A stretch of 64,000 bases of DNA from an uncultured Acetatifactor sp. (lineage in GTDB: Bacteria > Bacillota > Clostridia > Lachnospirales > Lachnospiraceae): contig CANQPH010000011.1 in NCBI GenBank assembly GCA_947625675.1, positions 1-64,000 of the forward strand, read 5' to 3'. The notes under the pieces were generated by a model, which saw nothing but the letters and a program-made list of their open reading frames with translations, did not search any database and was not told where the DNA came from. The position numbers and the translations under genes are program-made. Every line of letters starts with the position of its first letter. Position 1 is the stretch's first letter. Of the stretch, positions 33,126 through 42,310 are shown in pieces.

Positions 33126-35651
33126 TTAGAACCCCTGCTCCGTCCGGCGGATGATGTCGTCCTGCAGCGCTCTGGACAGGGTGGTGAACAGGGCGCTGTA
33201 GCCCGCCACCCGCACCACCAGATGCTTGTAGTTCTCCGGATGCTCCTGGGCATCCAGCAGGGTCTCCCGGCTCACCACGTTGAACTGCATGTGGCTGCCC
33301 TTCTGGTCAAAATAGGACCGGATCAGGGCCACGAAATTTTCCAGTCCCCGCTCCCCGCTCAAGGCAGTGGGATGGAATTTCTGGTTGAACAGGGTGCCGT
33401 TGGAGGCGATGCCGTGGTCCAGTCTGGCCACGGAATTGGCCGCCGCCGTAGGGCCGTGCACGTCCTTGCCCGCAGAAGGCGATACCCCGTCCGCCACCGG
33501 CATATGGGCCAGCCGCCCATCGGGAGTGGCGCCGGTCTGGGCCCCCAGGGGCACGTTGGCTGACACGGGATAGAGCCCGGCCTGGAACATGCCGCCTCTG
33601 GGATTCCTGTATTCCTGCAGAGGCCTGGTATAAGTATAAGCCACGTCCCTGGCGAAGGTATCCACGGTTTCGTCGTCATTACCGAACTTGGGCACCCCGT
33701 CGATCAGCTCCCGTATCTCGTGGAACCGTTTTTTATCCTGAGCTGAGATATCCATGGACTTGATCTGGGCCACGATTCCGGCGATATCTTTGCTCTCCAC
33801 CTTCACGCCCTGGTCCTGCATGCCCCGGGCGATGCTCAAGGCCAGGTCGCCCACGCTGACGTCGTCCAGGCCCTCGCCGTAGTTCAGCTTCAAGGCCCGC
33901 TTCAGCTCCGCCATGGTCACTTTTTTCTCATCGAAAACAAGGGTTTTCACCGCATAGAGGGAGTCCGCCATGTTGGCCACCCCGAAGCCCTGAGGGCCGG
34001 TGAAATTATAAATCGCTCCCCCTTCCTGGAGGGACTTGCCCCGCTTCATGCAGTCGTCCACCATGCAGGACTCGAAAGGCAGGGGGCAGAGCGTGGCATG
34101 GGCCACGTCGATGCAATTATCCGCATTGACCAACAGGGAAATGAAGTAATTCATCTGGGTCTTATAAGCATCGTAAAATTCCTCAAAAGAGGTCATCTCC
34201 TCCACGGGCTTGGTGGCCACGCCGATGAACTCTCCCTTGTCATAACCGCTCTCAAACACCACTTCCAGAGGACGGCACATATTATAGAAAGCGGCGTCGT
34301 GCCAGCCTTCCGTCTTCCCGGCCTTCTGGGGCTCCACGCAACCGATGATGTTGTATTCCCTGGCGTCCTGCAGGGTCAGCCCACGGTTCATGAGGGAAGG
34401 AATGATCACCTCGTCATTATAGTAAGCCGGCAGGCCGATGCCCGTCCTGGTCAGGGAAGCCGCCTTCAAAAGCAGGGCCTGGGGCGAGCCGTTCCACACC
34501 CGGATGGACAGGGACGGCTGGGGCAGGAACACATGGGCGGAAGCGCTGATGCACATGAAGGACAGATCGTTGGTCACGTCCAGGCCGTCCTTGTCCTGGC
34601 CGCCCACGATGAGGTTCTGGAACAGACTGTAGCCCGCAAATCCCTTGGCGCTGGCCTCGTCCCGGCACTTATTCAGATCGTTCAGCTTCACCCAGATACA
34701 ATCGATCAACTCCTGGGCATCGGATCTGGTGAGGATCCCCTTGTCCAGGTCCGCTTTATAGTAAGGATACATGTACTGGTCGAACCGCCCCGGAGAAATG
34801 GAATGTCCGCTGGATTCGATCTGCAGAAGCTGCTGCACGAACCAGAAGCTCTGACAGGCCTCCCAGAAGCTGGATGCGCCTTTTTCCGGAACGTTGGCGC
34901 AGTTCTGGGCGATCCGGGCCAGTTCCGCCTTCCGCCTGGGATTCGTCTCCTTCTGGGCCATCTGCGCCGCCAGCAGGGCGTACCGCTTCGCATACCGGAT
35001 CACCGCTTCGCAGCTTAGGATCACCGCCTCCAGGAAGCGGGAACGGGTGGCGTAGTCCGCATCCCCGAAACTGCACTGAGCGAGCAGTTCCTTCGCCTCA
35101 TCGATGATTCCCCGATAGCCGATGGCCAGCACCTTTTCATATTTTACGGTAACATGTCCCACCCCGTTGTAAAAATAGTTACCCGGCGTGAACATATCAT
35201 GTTCCATGGCCTTCAGGGTCTCCGGGGCCATGTAGGCCGTGGCCAGCTCGCTGGTAGTCTTGCCCTTCCAGTATTTATGTACTTCCCGCAAGTCCTTCTT
35301 GGTCTGCTCGGAAATATAAAACGGGTCCGCTTCCCTGGTGGCCACGGTATCGAATTCCGCCTCCAGCCACTCAAAGGAAAATTCCGGATAGGTCTGGCAT
35401 CCCCTGGGGGCGATGGTGGTGCTGCCCACGACCAGCTCTCCGTCCCGGATGATAATGGGGATGTTGTCCAAAATATGGGCGAAGGCCTTGGCCCGCCTGG
35501 TGATGATGGGCTGTCCCTCCGTCTCCTTGTAGCTCTCCGTCAAAAGCACCGCCCTGGCGGACTCGATCTCCGGCATCTTGGCGAACAGATGCTCCACCAG
35601 CTTAGGGATCCGATCCGTTTTGGGAATCTCCTGCGTATAATAGCGTTCCAT
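33126..35651 (-). CDS. Glycyl radical propanediol dehydratase
   Basis: 841 residues. It dehydrates (S)-1,2-propanediol to propionaldehyde without B12. The thiyl residue is C438 in NIIGCVEPQ with the paired E440, and the radical glycine is G817 in VRVAGYSA. Length and the CVE motif place it with glycerol/propanediol dehydratases rather than pyruvate formate-lyase. The ATG at 35651 has SD GGAGG; the extension upstream to 35690 does not. It is the first gene of the 35.7-31.9 kb half of the locus. Oxygen would inactivate it, consistent with an anaerobe. Confidence 0.94.
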   Translation of the reverse strand: MERYYTQEIPKTDRIPKLVEHLFAKMPEIESARAVLLTESYKETEGQPIITRRAKAFAHILDNIPIIIRDGELVVGSTTIAPRGCQTYPEFSFEWLEAEFDTVATREADPFYISEQTKKDLREVHKYWKGKTTSELATAYMAPETLKAMEHDMFTPGNYFYNGVGHVTVKYEKVLAIGYRGIIDEAKELLAQCSFGDADYATRSRFLEAVILSCEAVIRYAKRYALLAAQMAQKETNPRRKAELARIAQNCANVPEKGASSFWEACQSFWFVQQLLQIESSGHSISPGRFDQYMYPYYKADLDKGILTRSDAQELIDCIWVKLNDLNKCRDEASAKGFAGYSLFQNLIVGGQDKDGLDVTNDLSFMCISASAHVFLPQPSLSIRVWNGSPQALLLKAASLTRTGIGLPAYYNDEVIIPSLMNRGLTLQDAREYNIIGCVEPQKAGKTEGWHDAAFYNMCRPLEVVFESGYDKGEFIGVATKPVEEMTSFEEFYDAYKTQMNYFISLLVNADNCIDVAHATLCPLPFESCMVDDCMKRGKSLQEGGAIYNFTGPQGFGVANMADSLYAVKTLVFDEKKVTMAELKRALKLNYGEGLDDVSVGDLALSIARGMQDQGVKVESKDIAGIVAQIKSMDISAQDKKRFHEIRELIDGVPKFGNDDETVDTFARDVAYTYTRPLQEYRNPRGGMFQAGLYPVSANVPLGAQTGATPDGRLAHMPVADGVSPSAGKDVHGPTAAANSVARLDHGIASNGTLFNQKFHPTALSGERGLENFVALIRSYFDQKGSHMQFNVVSRETLLDAQEHPENYKHLVVRVAGYSALFTTLSRALQDDIIRRTEQGF

Positions 35652-35699
35652 AAATGACCTCCATTCCGTTGCACCAACACAAAAACACACTTTTCAATG

Positions 35700-35728
35700 A
35701 TTATACCTCCGTTCTTGCGGAAAGTCAA
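35700..35728 (-). promoter_or_regulatory. Promoter of the dehydratase operon
   Basis: TTGACT (35723-35728), a 17-bp spacer and TATAAT (35700-35705) on the minus strand. Both hexamers and the spacing are the same as for the fucA promoter at 29164-29192. Confidence 0.85.
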
Positions 35729-35737
35729 CATGAAAAG

Positions 35738-35790
35738 TGTGGTTTTTATTGTGATTTGTGCGCTTATTGCTGTTGTTTTGTTGTGGTTTT
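35738..35790 (-). promoter_or_regulatory. TGTGRTTTTT repeats upstream of the dehydratase promoter
   Basis: Plus-strand copies at 35738-35747 (TGTGGTTTTT), about 35750-35759 (TGTGATTTGT) and 35782-35791 (TGTGGTTTTA). They lie just upstream of the -35 as at the fucA promoter. Confidence 0.5.
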
Positions 35791-35903
35791 ATTAAGGGTG
35801 CATTGAGGCTCCACCGAGATTTCTTTGAAGTTTCATGCGGTCCCGGTTCCAAGGAAGCCCCGTGGCACACGCCGCATCTCGTGCGGAATTTCCGTTGAAA
35901 TGA

Positions 35904-35932
35904 TTGATTTGCGCCTTTTTTTCGGGTATAAT
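35904..35932 (+). promoter_or_regulatory. Promoter of the TIM-barrel isomerase gene
   Basis: TTGATT (35904-35909), a 17-bp spacer and TATAAT (35927-35932), 20 nt before the start codon. It is divergent from the dehydratase promoter. Confidence 0.65.
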
Positions 35933-35951
35933 GTTTGCGGGAGGCTTCAAC

Positions 35952-36791
35952 ATGAGAAAAATATTGTGTTCTACTGGTGCGCTTATTACGAGAAAAAACA
36001 ACAGAGATCATCGTTTGCTGCGGGAAATGGCCCCAAGGATACCCTGCGACGGTTTTGAGTTTTTGATGTACGATTCCTGGTATCCTGCGTGGGAGCAGGT
36101 GGCCGAAGACGTTGCCCGGATGGGACTGTGGATTCCGGTTCTCCATGCAGACAAAGGAATCGGCGAAATGATCAGCCGGGGCGAAGACGGCGACAACGAG
36201 CTGGCCCAGGAGTTATTTGAGATCAACTGTAAAATGGCGCAACGTCTGGGGGCGGAGAAGCTGGTGCTGCACCTATGGGGAGGCCCGGCGTCGGACAGCC
36301 ATATAGAGGATAACATACAACAGTATTTCCTTTTAAAAAATACGGCCAGGCGGCACGGTCTGCTTTTAACCGTGGAGAACGTCGTGTGCAACAGGGAAAA
36401 TCCTCTGGCCCACTGGAAGCGGCTTGCGGAAGAGGATCCGGACGTCGCTTTTACGTTGGACGTGCGGTTCGCCCGTTTCCACGGCCAGCTCGACCTGGTT
36501 TTTACCGATGAATACAGGTGGCTGTGGGAAGGTGCGGTACAGCACGTACACCTCAGCGACTATTGCGGCGGCCTGATGGAATGGGATAAATTGAAATACT
36601 GCCTGCACCCGGGGGAAGGGAACATAAATTACGAGCAGCTTGGGGCAGATCTGCATCGTGTGAATTATGACAACACCATTACCTTGGAGTCCACGTCGGT
36701 ACTGCCGGACGGGAGCATCGATTTTGCGAAATTGGGGAACAGTTTGGAAAGAGCAAGATGGATCTATTGCGGGAAAGCTTCTTCCAAATAA
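35952..36791 (+). CDS. Sugar phosphate isomerase/epimerase-like TIM barrel protein
   Basis: 279 residues of the AP endonuclease 2 / xylose isomerase-like fold. KLVLHLWGGP, LLLTVENVVC (glutamate ligand), AFTLDVRFARFHG, VQHVHLSDYCG (DxH) and ITLESTSVLPDG follow the order of metal ligands in this superfamily. Reaction unknown; a sugar epimerase or isomerase linked to the neighbouring deoxysugar pathway is possible. SD GGGAGG. Its 3' end overlaps the opposing gene by 28 bp. Confidence 0.8.
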   Translation: MRKILCSTGALITRKNNRDHRLLREMAPRIPCDGFEFLMYDSWYPAWEQVAEDVARMGLWIPVLHADKGIGEMISRGEDGDNELAQELFEINCKMAQRLGAEKLVLHLWGGPASDSHIEDNIQQYFLLKNTARRHGLLLTVENVVCNRENPLAHWKRLAEEDPDVAFTLDVRFARFHGQLDLVFTDEYRWLWEGAVQHVHLSDYCGGLMEWDKLKYCLHPGEGNINYEQLGADLHRVNYDNTITLESTSVLPDGSIDFAKLGNSLERARWIYCGKASSK

Positions 36792-37489
36792 TGCCCGACA
36801 ATCTCTTTCCGGATCCCGTTCAACAGCTCTGTAGAGGATTCTGAAACAGAAAAAAATTCATAGTCCTTCCCCTCTGTGAAATCAAGACCTTCCTCTTTTT
36901 CCACAAGGGTTTCCGTTACCGGTCCGTCCAGCCTGATATAAGCAAAGTAATCAGAAACCGGGAAGAAATCGGCAGTGTCCGAGTATTCGTTCAGCGGGGA
37001 GGGATTCAGAAAGATTAGATACTCGTGGTCAGGGTACATTACATTCAACCTATTGAGATATCTGATCTCATCTTCACCAGAAAGATCTTCAGACAGGAAA
37101 AAACCTACAGACCCTTGGTAGACCCAGCATTTTTCTCCGGTCTCCACCAGCTCCTTCCCCCGCAGAATTTCCTTGATCACAAATTCCTGTCCCAGTTCCG
37201 CCTCAGTCTGCACAATATTGCCCGTGGGAGAAACTACAACAATTATGGAAGCGGCATCCACGCCGTACATGTCTGAGGGGGAGCCGAGTACCCCTCTTTC
37301 CAGAAGTTCTTCCGCATCCACGCCCAAAATGGAAACAATGGTCGCCATCCCTTTCGAAATATCTTTCAGATTGGAAAAATCAACAATTCCACAATTTTTA
37401 AAATTCATCCGGAACAAGATACCGGCCAGGATGGTCAGCATAAGCAGGGCCAAAAAGATACCTTTATCGAGATGTTTTATGAATCGCAC
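36764..37489 (-). CDS. Membrane-anchored or secreted protein, unrecognised
   Basis: 241 residues. One N-terminal hydrophobic segment (GIFLALLMLTILAGILF) is followed by a soluble, acidic domain presumably outside the cell (VKEILRGKE-like VIKEILRGKELVETGE, YIRLDGPVTETLVE). No family recognised. It overlaps the ABC ATPase gene by 26 bp and is the last gene of the BlaI-headed operon, so it may be an accessory or immunity component of that exporter. Confidence 0.7.
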   Translation of the reverse strand: MRFIKHLDKGIFLALLMLTILAGILFRMNFKNCGIVDFSNLKDISKGMATIVSILGVDAEELLERGVLGSPSDMYGVDAASIIVVVSPTGNIVQTEAELGQEFVIKEILRGKELVETGEKCWVYQGSVGFFLSEDLSGEDEIRYLNRLNVMYPDHEYLIFLNPSPLNEYSDTADFFPVSDYFAYIRLDGPVTETLVEKEEGLDFTEGKDYEFFSVSESSTELLNGIRKEIVGHYLEEAFPQ

Positions 37490-38135
37490 TTTTTCTCTCC
37501 CTTCTCGCTGCGGGGCATGACGAGGCCATATAAAAAACCTTGTCGCACAACGTGGAAATATCCTGTTTGATATGACTCGTCACACAGACAAGAGCCCCCC
37601 TGTCAGCCTCTTCCATAATGATTCGATAAACGAGTTCCTTACCGTCCTCGTCCAATGAATTGGTAGGCTCGTCCAGGAACAAGAAATCCGGGGCCTCCAT
37701 GACCGCTTGGACGATCAGAAGCCGCTGTCTCATGCCCAGCGAGTATTTCCGAAAAGGCAATGGGTTCTCCGGATCCAGTCCCATGCGAAGCATGGCCCCA
37801 TCAACTTCCTCTCCGGAAATCTCTTTTCTGATCCTGCTTAAACAAAGGAGATTCTCCCTCCCTGTCAACTCCGGCCATAAAGAGGGGTTCTCCAAAAGCG
37901 CTCCAATCCGAAGACCGCCTATGCCTTTATGTACGTCCACATCGTCCAGAAAAACAGAGCCCTCCGTCGGCCTGACCAAACCGCACAAAATGCGGAACAG
38001 CATCGTCTTGCCGGAACCGTTCTCTCCGACAAAACCATACACCATGCCCCCTGACAATTCCAGGGAAAGGGGCTGCAAAACCCGTTTTTTCCCGATTGTT
38101 TTAGAAATACTCATGGCCGCCAGACTATGTTGCAT
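37464..38135 (-). CDS. ABC transporter ATP-binding protein
   Basis: 223 residues. Walker A GENGSGKT, Q-loop region ALLENPSLWPEL, signature-like YSLGMRQRL, Walker B FLFLDEPTNSLD and a switch histidine (TSH). The signature SLGM rather than SGGQ is typical of bacitracin- and lantibiotic-type (BcrA/NatA) ATPases. It would power the two permeases encoded just upstream. SD GGAGG. Confidence 0.92.
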   Translation of the reverse strand: MQHSLAAMSISKTIGKKRVLQPLSLELSGGMVYGFVGENGSGKTMLFRILCGLVRPTEGSVFLDDVDVHKGIGGLRIGALLENPSLWPELTGRENLLCLSRIRKEISGEEVDGAMLRMGLDPENPLPFRKYSLGMRQRLLIVQAVMEAPDFLFLDEPTNSLDEDGKELVYRIIMEEADRGALVCVTSHIKQDISTLCDKVFYMASSCPAARRERKSAIHKTSR

Positions 38136-38169
38136 CTTTCAATTTCCTCCTGTTCCAAGGCGTATCCCT

Positions 38170-38904
38170 CTAAAAAACATCCATCGACCTTACGTGAACC
38201 GCCATTCCTGCGGAAACGAACAACAAATACAAAAAAAGAATTCCTGTTTTCATCAGAAGCAGCATAGGCCTCTCCAGCAAAACGACATTCATACAAAGCG
38301 GATTCACGAGCTGGCAGAGGGGGCTGTCGTAAAAAAAGATAGAAACACAATCCAATGCCACTGCCAAAAACAAAACCAATACTACTGAAAGCAGGAAATT
38401 ACTTCTTAGAGAAATCCAGTTAACCAACAGGCCCATTAAAAGATTCAGGGAAAACGTGACGAAGAACAAGACGGCGCAAATCCTCATAACGTTTCCGTCA
38501 AGTGGCTGCGGAGAAGTCTGTCTAATCGCTATACCCAATTCCATCGCTGCGAACAAAAAACTGTACCCAAAAGAACAAACGCACAATTCTCCCAACTTTT
38601 CAAGGAAGAATCGAATGCGTCCCGGAATACGAGTAAAAAGCATAGTGCGAACCGAGCCGAAATATTCCGAAATTACGCTGCCGAACAGCATGGCGAACAA
38701 CAGGCTGCAGTAAAGCCCATTTAAAGTTGAAGGGAGGGACAGCATATCCTTCTCATTCACCCTCCCCCAAATGTTGCACCACATTCTGTCAGGAAGAGAA
38801 CCTTCCAATGGTACGGCCTTCAGGATTCCGTCAAAAGAATATAACAAGACATAGGGAATGACCATCCCCGTTTTCACCAACATGAATAATCTTCGTTTCA
38901 TCAT
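38170..38904 (-). CDS. ABC-2-type permease protein
   Basis: 244 residues with about six hydrophobic segments (for example LYCSLLFAMLFGSVIS, FLLSVVLVLFLAVALDCVSIFF). The size and topology fit an ABC-2 export permease subunit. The start overlaps the preceding permease stop by 4 bp (ATGA), so the two are translationally coupled. Confidence 0.8.
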   Translation of the reverse strand: MMKRRLFMLVKTGMVIPYVLLYSFDGILKAVPLEGSLPDRMWCNIWGRVNEKDMLSLPSTLNGLYCSLLFAMLFGSVISEYFGSVRTMLFTRIPGRIRFFLEKLGELCVCSFGYSFLFAAMELGIAIRQTSPQPLDGNVMRICAVLFFVTFSLNLLMGLLVNWISLRSNFLLSVVLVLFLAVALDCVSIFFYDSPLCQLVNPLCMNVVLLERPMLLLMKTGILFLYLLFVSAGMAVHVRSMDVF

Positions 38905-39794
38905 TGCAAATCCCTAAGATCGCTTCTGACCGCCACTTCTATGGCAAATACGATAAACAGAAGCAAAAAGGCCACAACTCCAACCATAAATGCCGGATCT
39001 CCTCCCTTGGGATATAATCTATAGGTAATGTAATCCAGGAGATTCAGATTTGTATAAACCGCTCCATGGTTCATTGCCTGATTCCTCAGGGCAGTATCAA
39101 GCGTATTCAGTATGCGCATCGCCGCAAGCACCGGAACAAACAGTAAAATTTTACTTTTTTTCATCAAAAAGGAAAAGCTTACAATCCCTGCCCCAAGCAA
39201 ACCTGAAAACAGCGAAAAAAGCACCAGATACCATAGATTATATAAAAACGGACTCGTCAAATATAATTTCAGGAAAGGGAGTCTGGGATATTTAACAGGA
39301 TACATATCGACGTTTCCCAGCAATAAGTTGGCAGAATACTCCGTTCGATATCCTCCAATCCACAAATTATGACTGTGCGGCAAAAAAATATTGCACAACA
39401 ACAGATTGCACAGCATGGGAATCAAAAACGCCAGTCCTCCGCACAAGAAAGCCGATATAACCTTGGAGATGTAATAGATCCTGCGGGAAGAACGGGGCAG
39501 ATAAACGGAAAGGATCCCGTTTCTGTAGTCCTTAATAAACGAAGCCCCGCAGGGCAATATCACCAGAAACGGATAAAGCGGGGCAAAAAGGATCCAATAG
39601 GGGCTAGACGAATCATAGCAGATACTGTCATTCGCATCCTTTATGGAAATGAGATCTTTGCCTGCGCCTTCGCTCATAACGCTGAGGAAGGCGAAGCAGG
39701 CGTAAAACATCACGATCAAATAGGTCAGTTTAAATTCCCAACTCCGGAGAACAATCCAGCTTTGAACTTTGGTTGATTTTAATAGGGCGTTCAT
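38901..39794 (-). CDS. ABC-2-type permease protein
   Basis: 297 residues with about six membrane segments (LTYLIVMFYACFAFLSVM, LAFLIPMLCNLLLCNIFL, VVAFLLLFIVFAIEVAV). FIKDYRNGILSVYLPRSSRR between segments 2 and 3 resembles the coupling region of ABC-2 permeases. It is probably one half of a heterodimeric export pore with 38170-38904. SD GAGGG. Confidence 0.8.
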   Translation of the reverse strand: MNALLKSTKVQSWIVLRSWEFKLTYLIVMFYACFAFLSVMSEGAGKDLISIKDANDSICYDSSSPYWILFAPLYPFLVILPCGASFIKDYRNGILSVYLPRSSRRIYYISKVISAFLCGGLAFLIPMLCNLLLCNIFLPHSHNLWIGGYRTEYSANLLLGNVDMYPVKYPRLPFLKLYLTSPFLYNLWYLVLFSLFSGLLGAGIVSFSFLMKKSKILLFVPVLAAMRILNTLDTALRNQAMNHGAVYTNLNLLDYITYRLYPKGGDPAFMVGVVAFLLLFIVFAIEVAVRSDLRDLQ

Positions 39795-39840
39795 TTTTCC
39801 CTCACAATTACTTCCATCACAATTTTGCCTAGTTCAATTT

Positions 39841-40263
39841 TTAATAATCTATGTTCCACGTTCCAGAAACCAAACAATCCAGCAACGAGTTATTCCCTTT
39901 ACAATAAAGATGGACATTTGCGCCAGCCATATATTCCTTATAAATAGTTGCGTTTGGATCAACCAAGAGCACAAGACCCGGTATGCTTTTCTCCACTCTT
40001 GTTTCCGGACCATCTTCCGCCTTTGCGATCACATAACGATAATCAGAATCATTCCCGTTGGCTTTATATATATTTGTAATCGTCAGCAATGTATTATTCC
40101 CATCTTTTTCCTTTATTCCACTAGCTACCAGAGTAAAGTCCTTGCTGTCAACAAATATCTTCTGATCTGCAAAGTTAACAATTCTGGCATAACACACATC
40201 CGGAAGCAGGCAAGCAATGACTAGAATAAGACTAATAAAACCAAAAACTCTTTTAAACTTCAT
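39841..40263 (-). CDS. Small secreted protein, unrecognised
   Basis: 140 residues. The signal peptide MKFKRVFGFISLILVIACLL ends near CYA. The mature part is a short beta-rich domain (LLTITNIYKANGND, GTWNIDY) with two cysteines that could form a disulfide. No family recognised. The ATG at 40263 has SD GGAGG. It lies directly ahead of the two permease genes in the same direction. Confidence 0.7.
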   Translation of the reverse strand: MKFKRVFGFISLILVIACLLPDVCYARIVNFADQKIFVDSKDFTLVASGIKEKDGNNTLLTITNIYKANGNDSDYRYVIAKAEDGPETRVEKSIPGLVLLVDPNATIYKEYMAGANVHLYCKGNNSLLDCLVSGTWNIDY

Positions 40264-40338
40264 GATATTTTCCTCCTTCAATCTGTACTTTTTCCTTGTT
40301 TTCAAGCATTTCCACGATTATATTTCTATCACAATTAT

Positions 40339-40368
40339 ATTTTATCATATTATATTTACTTTTGTCAA
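40339..40368 (-). promoter_or_regulatory. Promoter in the BlaI-headed operon
   Basis: TTGACA (40363-40368), an 18-bp spacer and TAAAAT (40339-40344) on the minus strand, in the A+T-rich gap before the 140-residue secreted protein. It could drive the exporter genes separately from the BlaI and M56 genes. The rest of this 207-bp gap shows nothing else clear. Confidence 0.6.
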
Positions 40369-40470
40369 TAACAATTATAATTAATTATAATATTAAGTCA
40401 TAGATTCATTTTTATGATCCCGTAACCCAAAGGCATTCATAAAATAGAATCATCAAGTAACTCTTTACCC

Positions 40471-40710
40471 CTATAGGTCACGTACATAAATCCAGTCAGT
40501 ATCCCAAACTCCGGCAGTGACATTGTACAAACGCTTGTACAACTTACCATTTTCAATTTTATAATACCACTTCTGTATATCACATGGTAATATATCAGAA
40601 CTCACTCCTACAGTATTGGCTTTAGCTATAACAAACGACGAATTCAACGGCAAGCACAAAGTCCACATGCATATTAAAGCAACAAACATTATCATTCTAA
40701 TTTTCTTCAT
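40471..40710 (-). CDS. Very small secreted protein, unrecognised
   Basis: 79 residues. The signal peptide MKKIRMIMFVALICMWTLCL ends near IAKA; the mature part is about 45 residues, with KWYYKIENGKLYKRLYN and a Trp-rich end (VWDTDWIYVRDL). It overlaps the M56 gene by 4 bp and so is coupled to it. A role as signal or cargo of the neighbouring sensor/exporter is possible but unproven. Confidence 0.65.
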   Translation of the reverse strand: MKKIRMIMFVALICMWTLCLPLNSSFVIAKANTVGVSSDILPCDIQKWYYKIENGKLYKRLYNVTAGVWDTDWIYVRDL

Positions 40711-41873
40711 TTTATGAGTTCCCCTTTTTCATTATATATTTTAGTGATATCAGGATAGAGTCTAAGCGTTTCAACGGTTTCTATATACATTCCTTCCCAA
40801 TAGACGTCATAAGTTCCCTGACTATTTTTTATAACATAGGCATTGTCATCCGTAAGGATAAAATATGCTTCATCAATCTCCGGGGATGTATAACCAACAG
40901 CCTCCAGTTTAAAGAGATAAGAAGTGACAAAAATGCCCGCAGTAATTAAGAAGGCTACAGAGATAACCATTCCATAGCGTCTTGGATGAAGCATCAATTC
41001 AAATCGCCGCCGAATCAAAGAAACATCGCTGCACATGGATATTCCAAGAGGAGGCGAGGATTCTTGTCCCGAAAAAGCGGCACTTTCCGCCACTCGGATG
41101 AGACAGGAAAGATATTGTCTCTTTTTTTCCGGATCTTCTCTGGTCAGTTGTTCATCAATGCGCATATCCAGGGCCGCATCCATCTGGCGATTAAGAAAAT
41201 GTACAACGGGATTCCACCAATATATCAATGTCACTGCCTTTATCAGATATTTCATAAGCAGATCATGATGACGCACATGGGCCAATTCATGCTCCAGAAT
41301 CACCTCCAATTCTTCCCCGTTGACATCCAGGGACTCCGGCAGCAAAATATACGGACGACCGAGGCCAAATACGCACGGGACTCGCACCCCTTTCCAGGAA
41401 ACGATTCGCAGACAGGCAGGGATATTCTCACCAATGCAACGAAGCATGGACCGATATGGCTCTTCTTCTGTCAGATCCGTTCCAAAAGAGTTCACCTGAT
41501 TCCGCAAAAGCCGGATTTTGCACCATTCCTTTAGGCCGCCGATCAGGATTCCCGCCAACCAGACAAAACGAAAGATCGTCCATAAAGAAATATCCAGCCA
41601 GCCAAAAGCAAAAAAGGGATGCAGAAATTTCGACAGGGGCATGGATATGGCTTTCGGCAACACCAAAGCCTTCGTAAAAGGAAATTCAACCGTCAGCAAC
41701 ATGCGCAGTGCGATCAATGCCGTCAGCCAAATCAGGAAACCATAACCAACCTTCAGCAAGAGTCCCGTATGTCTCAAAAACAATGCGGCCACAAAAAGCA
41801 ACAGACTGCTGGTCATCACCGTCATCAGAACAGGGGCAAAATATGTGCCAAGTGGAATGATGAAATCTTGCAT
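40707..41873 (-). CDS. M56-family (BlaR1-like) membrane sensor protease
   Basis: 388 residues. Several N-terminal membrane helices, then the zinc protease motif HELAHVRHHD (H195-H199) and a last membrane helix near 305-325. The outer part that follows is only about 60 residues (YFILTDDNAYVIKNSQGTYD); the penicillin-binding sensor of true BlaR1/MecR1 is absent, so it does not sense beta-lactams that way. It would cleave the BlaI-type repressor encoded just upstream. The ATG at 41873 has SD AAGAGG. Confidence 0.88.
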   Translation of the reverse strand: MQDFIIPLGTYFAPVLMTVMTSSLLLFVAALFLRHTGLLLKVGYGFLIWLTALIALRMLLTVEFPFTKALVLPKAISMPLSKFLHPFFAFGWLDISLWTIFRFVWLAGILIGGLKEWCKIRLLRNQVNSFGTDLTEEEPYRSMLRCIGENIPACLRIVSWKGVRVPCVFGLGRPYILLPESLDVNGEELEVILEHELAHVRHHDLLMKYLIKAVTLIYWWNPVVHFLNRQMDAALDMRIDEQLTREDPEKKRQYLSCLIRVAESAAFSGQESSPPLGISMCSDVSLIRRRFELMLHPRRYGMVISVAFLITAGIFVTSYLFKLEAVGYTSPEIDEAYFILTDDNAYVIKNSQGTYDVYWEGMYIETVETLRLYPDITKIYNEKGELIK

Positions 41874-41891
41874 TTCCACATCCTCTTTTCC

Positions 41892-42278
41892 TCAAAAATT
41901 GTTTTTTTCCCATTCTTTCAAAGCGATTTTTAACTGTTCAATCTCCATCCTCCTGGCCTCAGGATCCTGATTGAGCTTCAGGATGGAAGCGATCAAATCT
42001 GACTTCGGAACAATGCTGCAGATATTGTCATAGCTTTCGGTCAGATATTTCAAAGCAGCCTCCTTGGCAGCCTCCGTAGGGCGGAAAGTCCTGCAAATTG
42101 ACCGTCCGCTGTATCCAATTCCCGCCACTTCTATCATTCCTTCTTTCAACAGCTTCGCCAAAACCGCAGCGACAGTACTTTTGATTAAATCCGGTCTAGC
42201 CTCTAAAATATCCGCCAAAGACATGGGATGACCGGACTTACCCAAAACGCTTAAGACATCTAATTCTCTTTGATTCAT
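41892..42278 (-). CDS. BlaI/MecI-family repressor
   Basis: 128 residues. A winged helix (LSVLGKSGHPMSLADIL, DLIKSTVAAVLAKLLKEGMIEVAG) and a C-terminal dimer tail match the BlaI/MecI/CopY family. It lies 18 bp before the M56 protease gene, the classic partner. A palindrome, TTATTGAT (42311-42318) and ATCAATAA (42337-42344), covers its promoter and is the likely operator. It heads a minus-strand run of eight genes reaching 36764. Confidence 0.88.
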   Translation of the reverse strand: MNQRELDVLSVLGKSGHPMSLADILEARPDLIKSTVAAVLAKLLKEGMIEVAGIGYSGRSICRTFRPTEAAKEAALKYLTESYDNICSIVPKSDLIASILKLNQDPEARRMEIEQLKIALKEWEKNNF

Positions 42279-42310
42279 GTAAGATACCTTCTTTTCCTAA
42301 TGATATTGTT

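Noticed and set aside
35694..36146. A 150-codon minus-strand frame between the dehydratase and the TIM-barrel gene
   Set aside because: It covers two clear promoters and the operator-like repeats, and lacks an SD.
36764..42278. Calling the BlaI/M56 pair a beta-lactam resistance regulator
   Set aside because: The M56 protein lacks the penicillin-binding sensor domain and no beta-lactamase or PBP2a gene is present.
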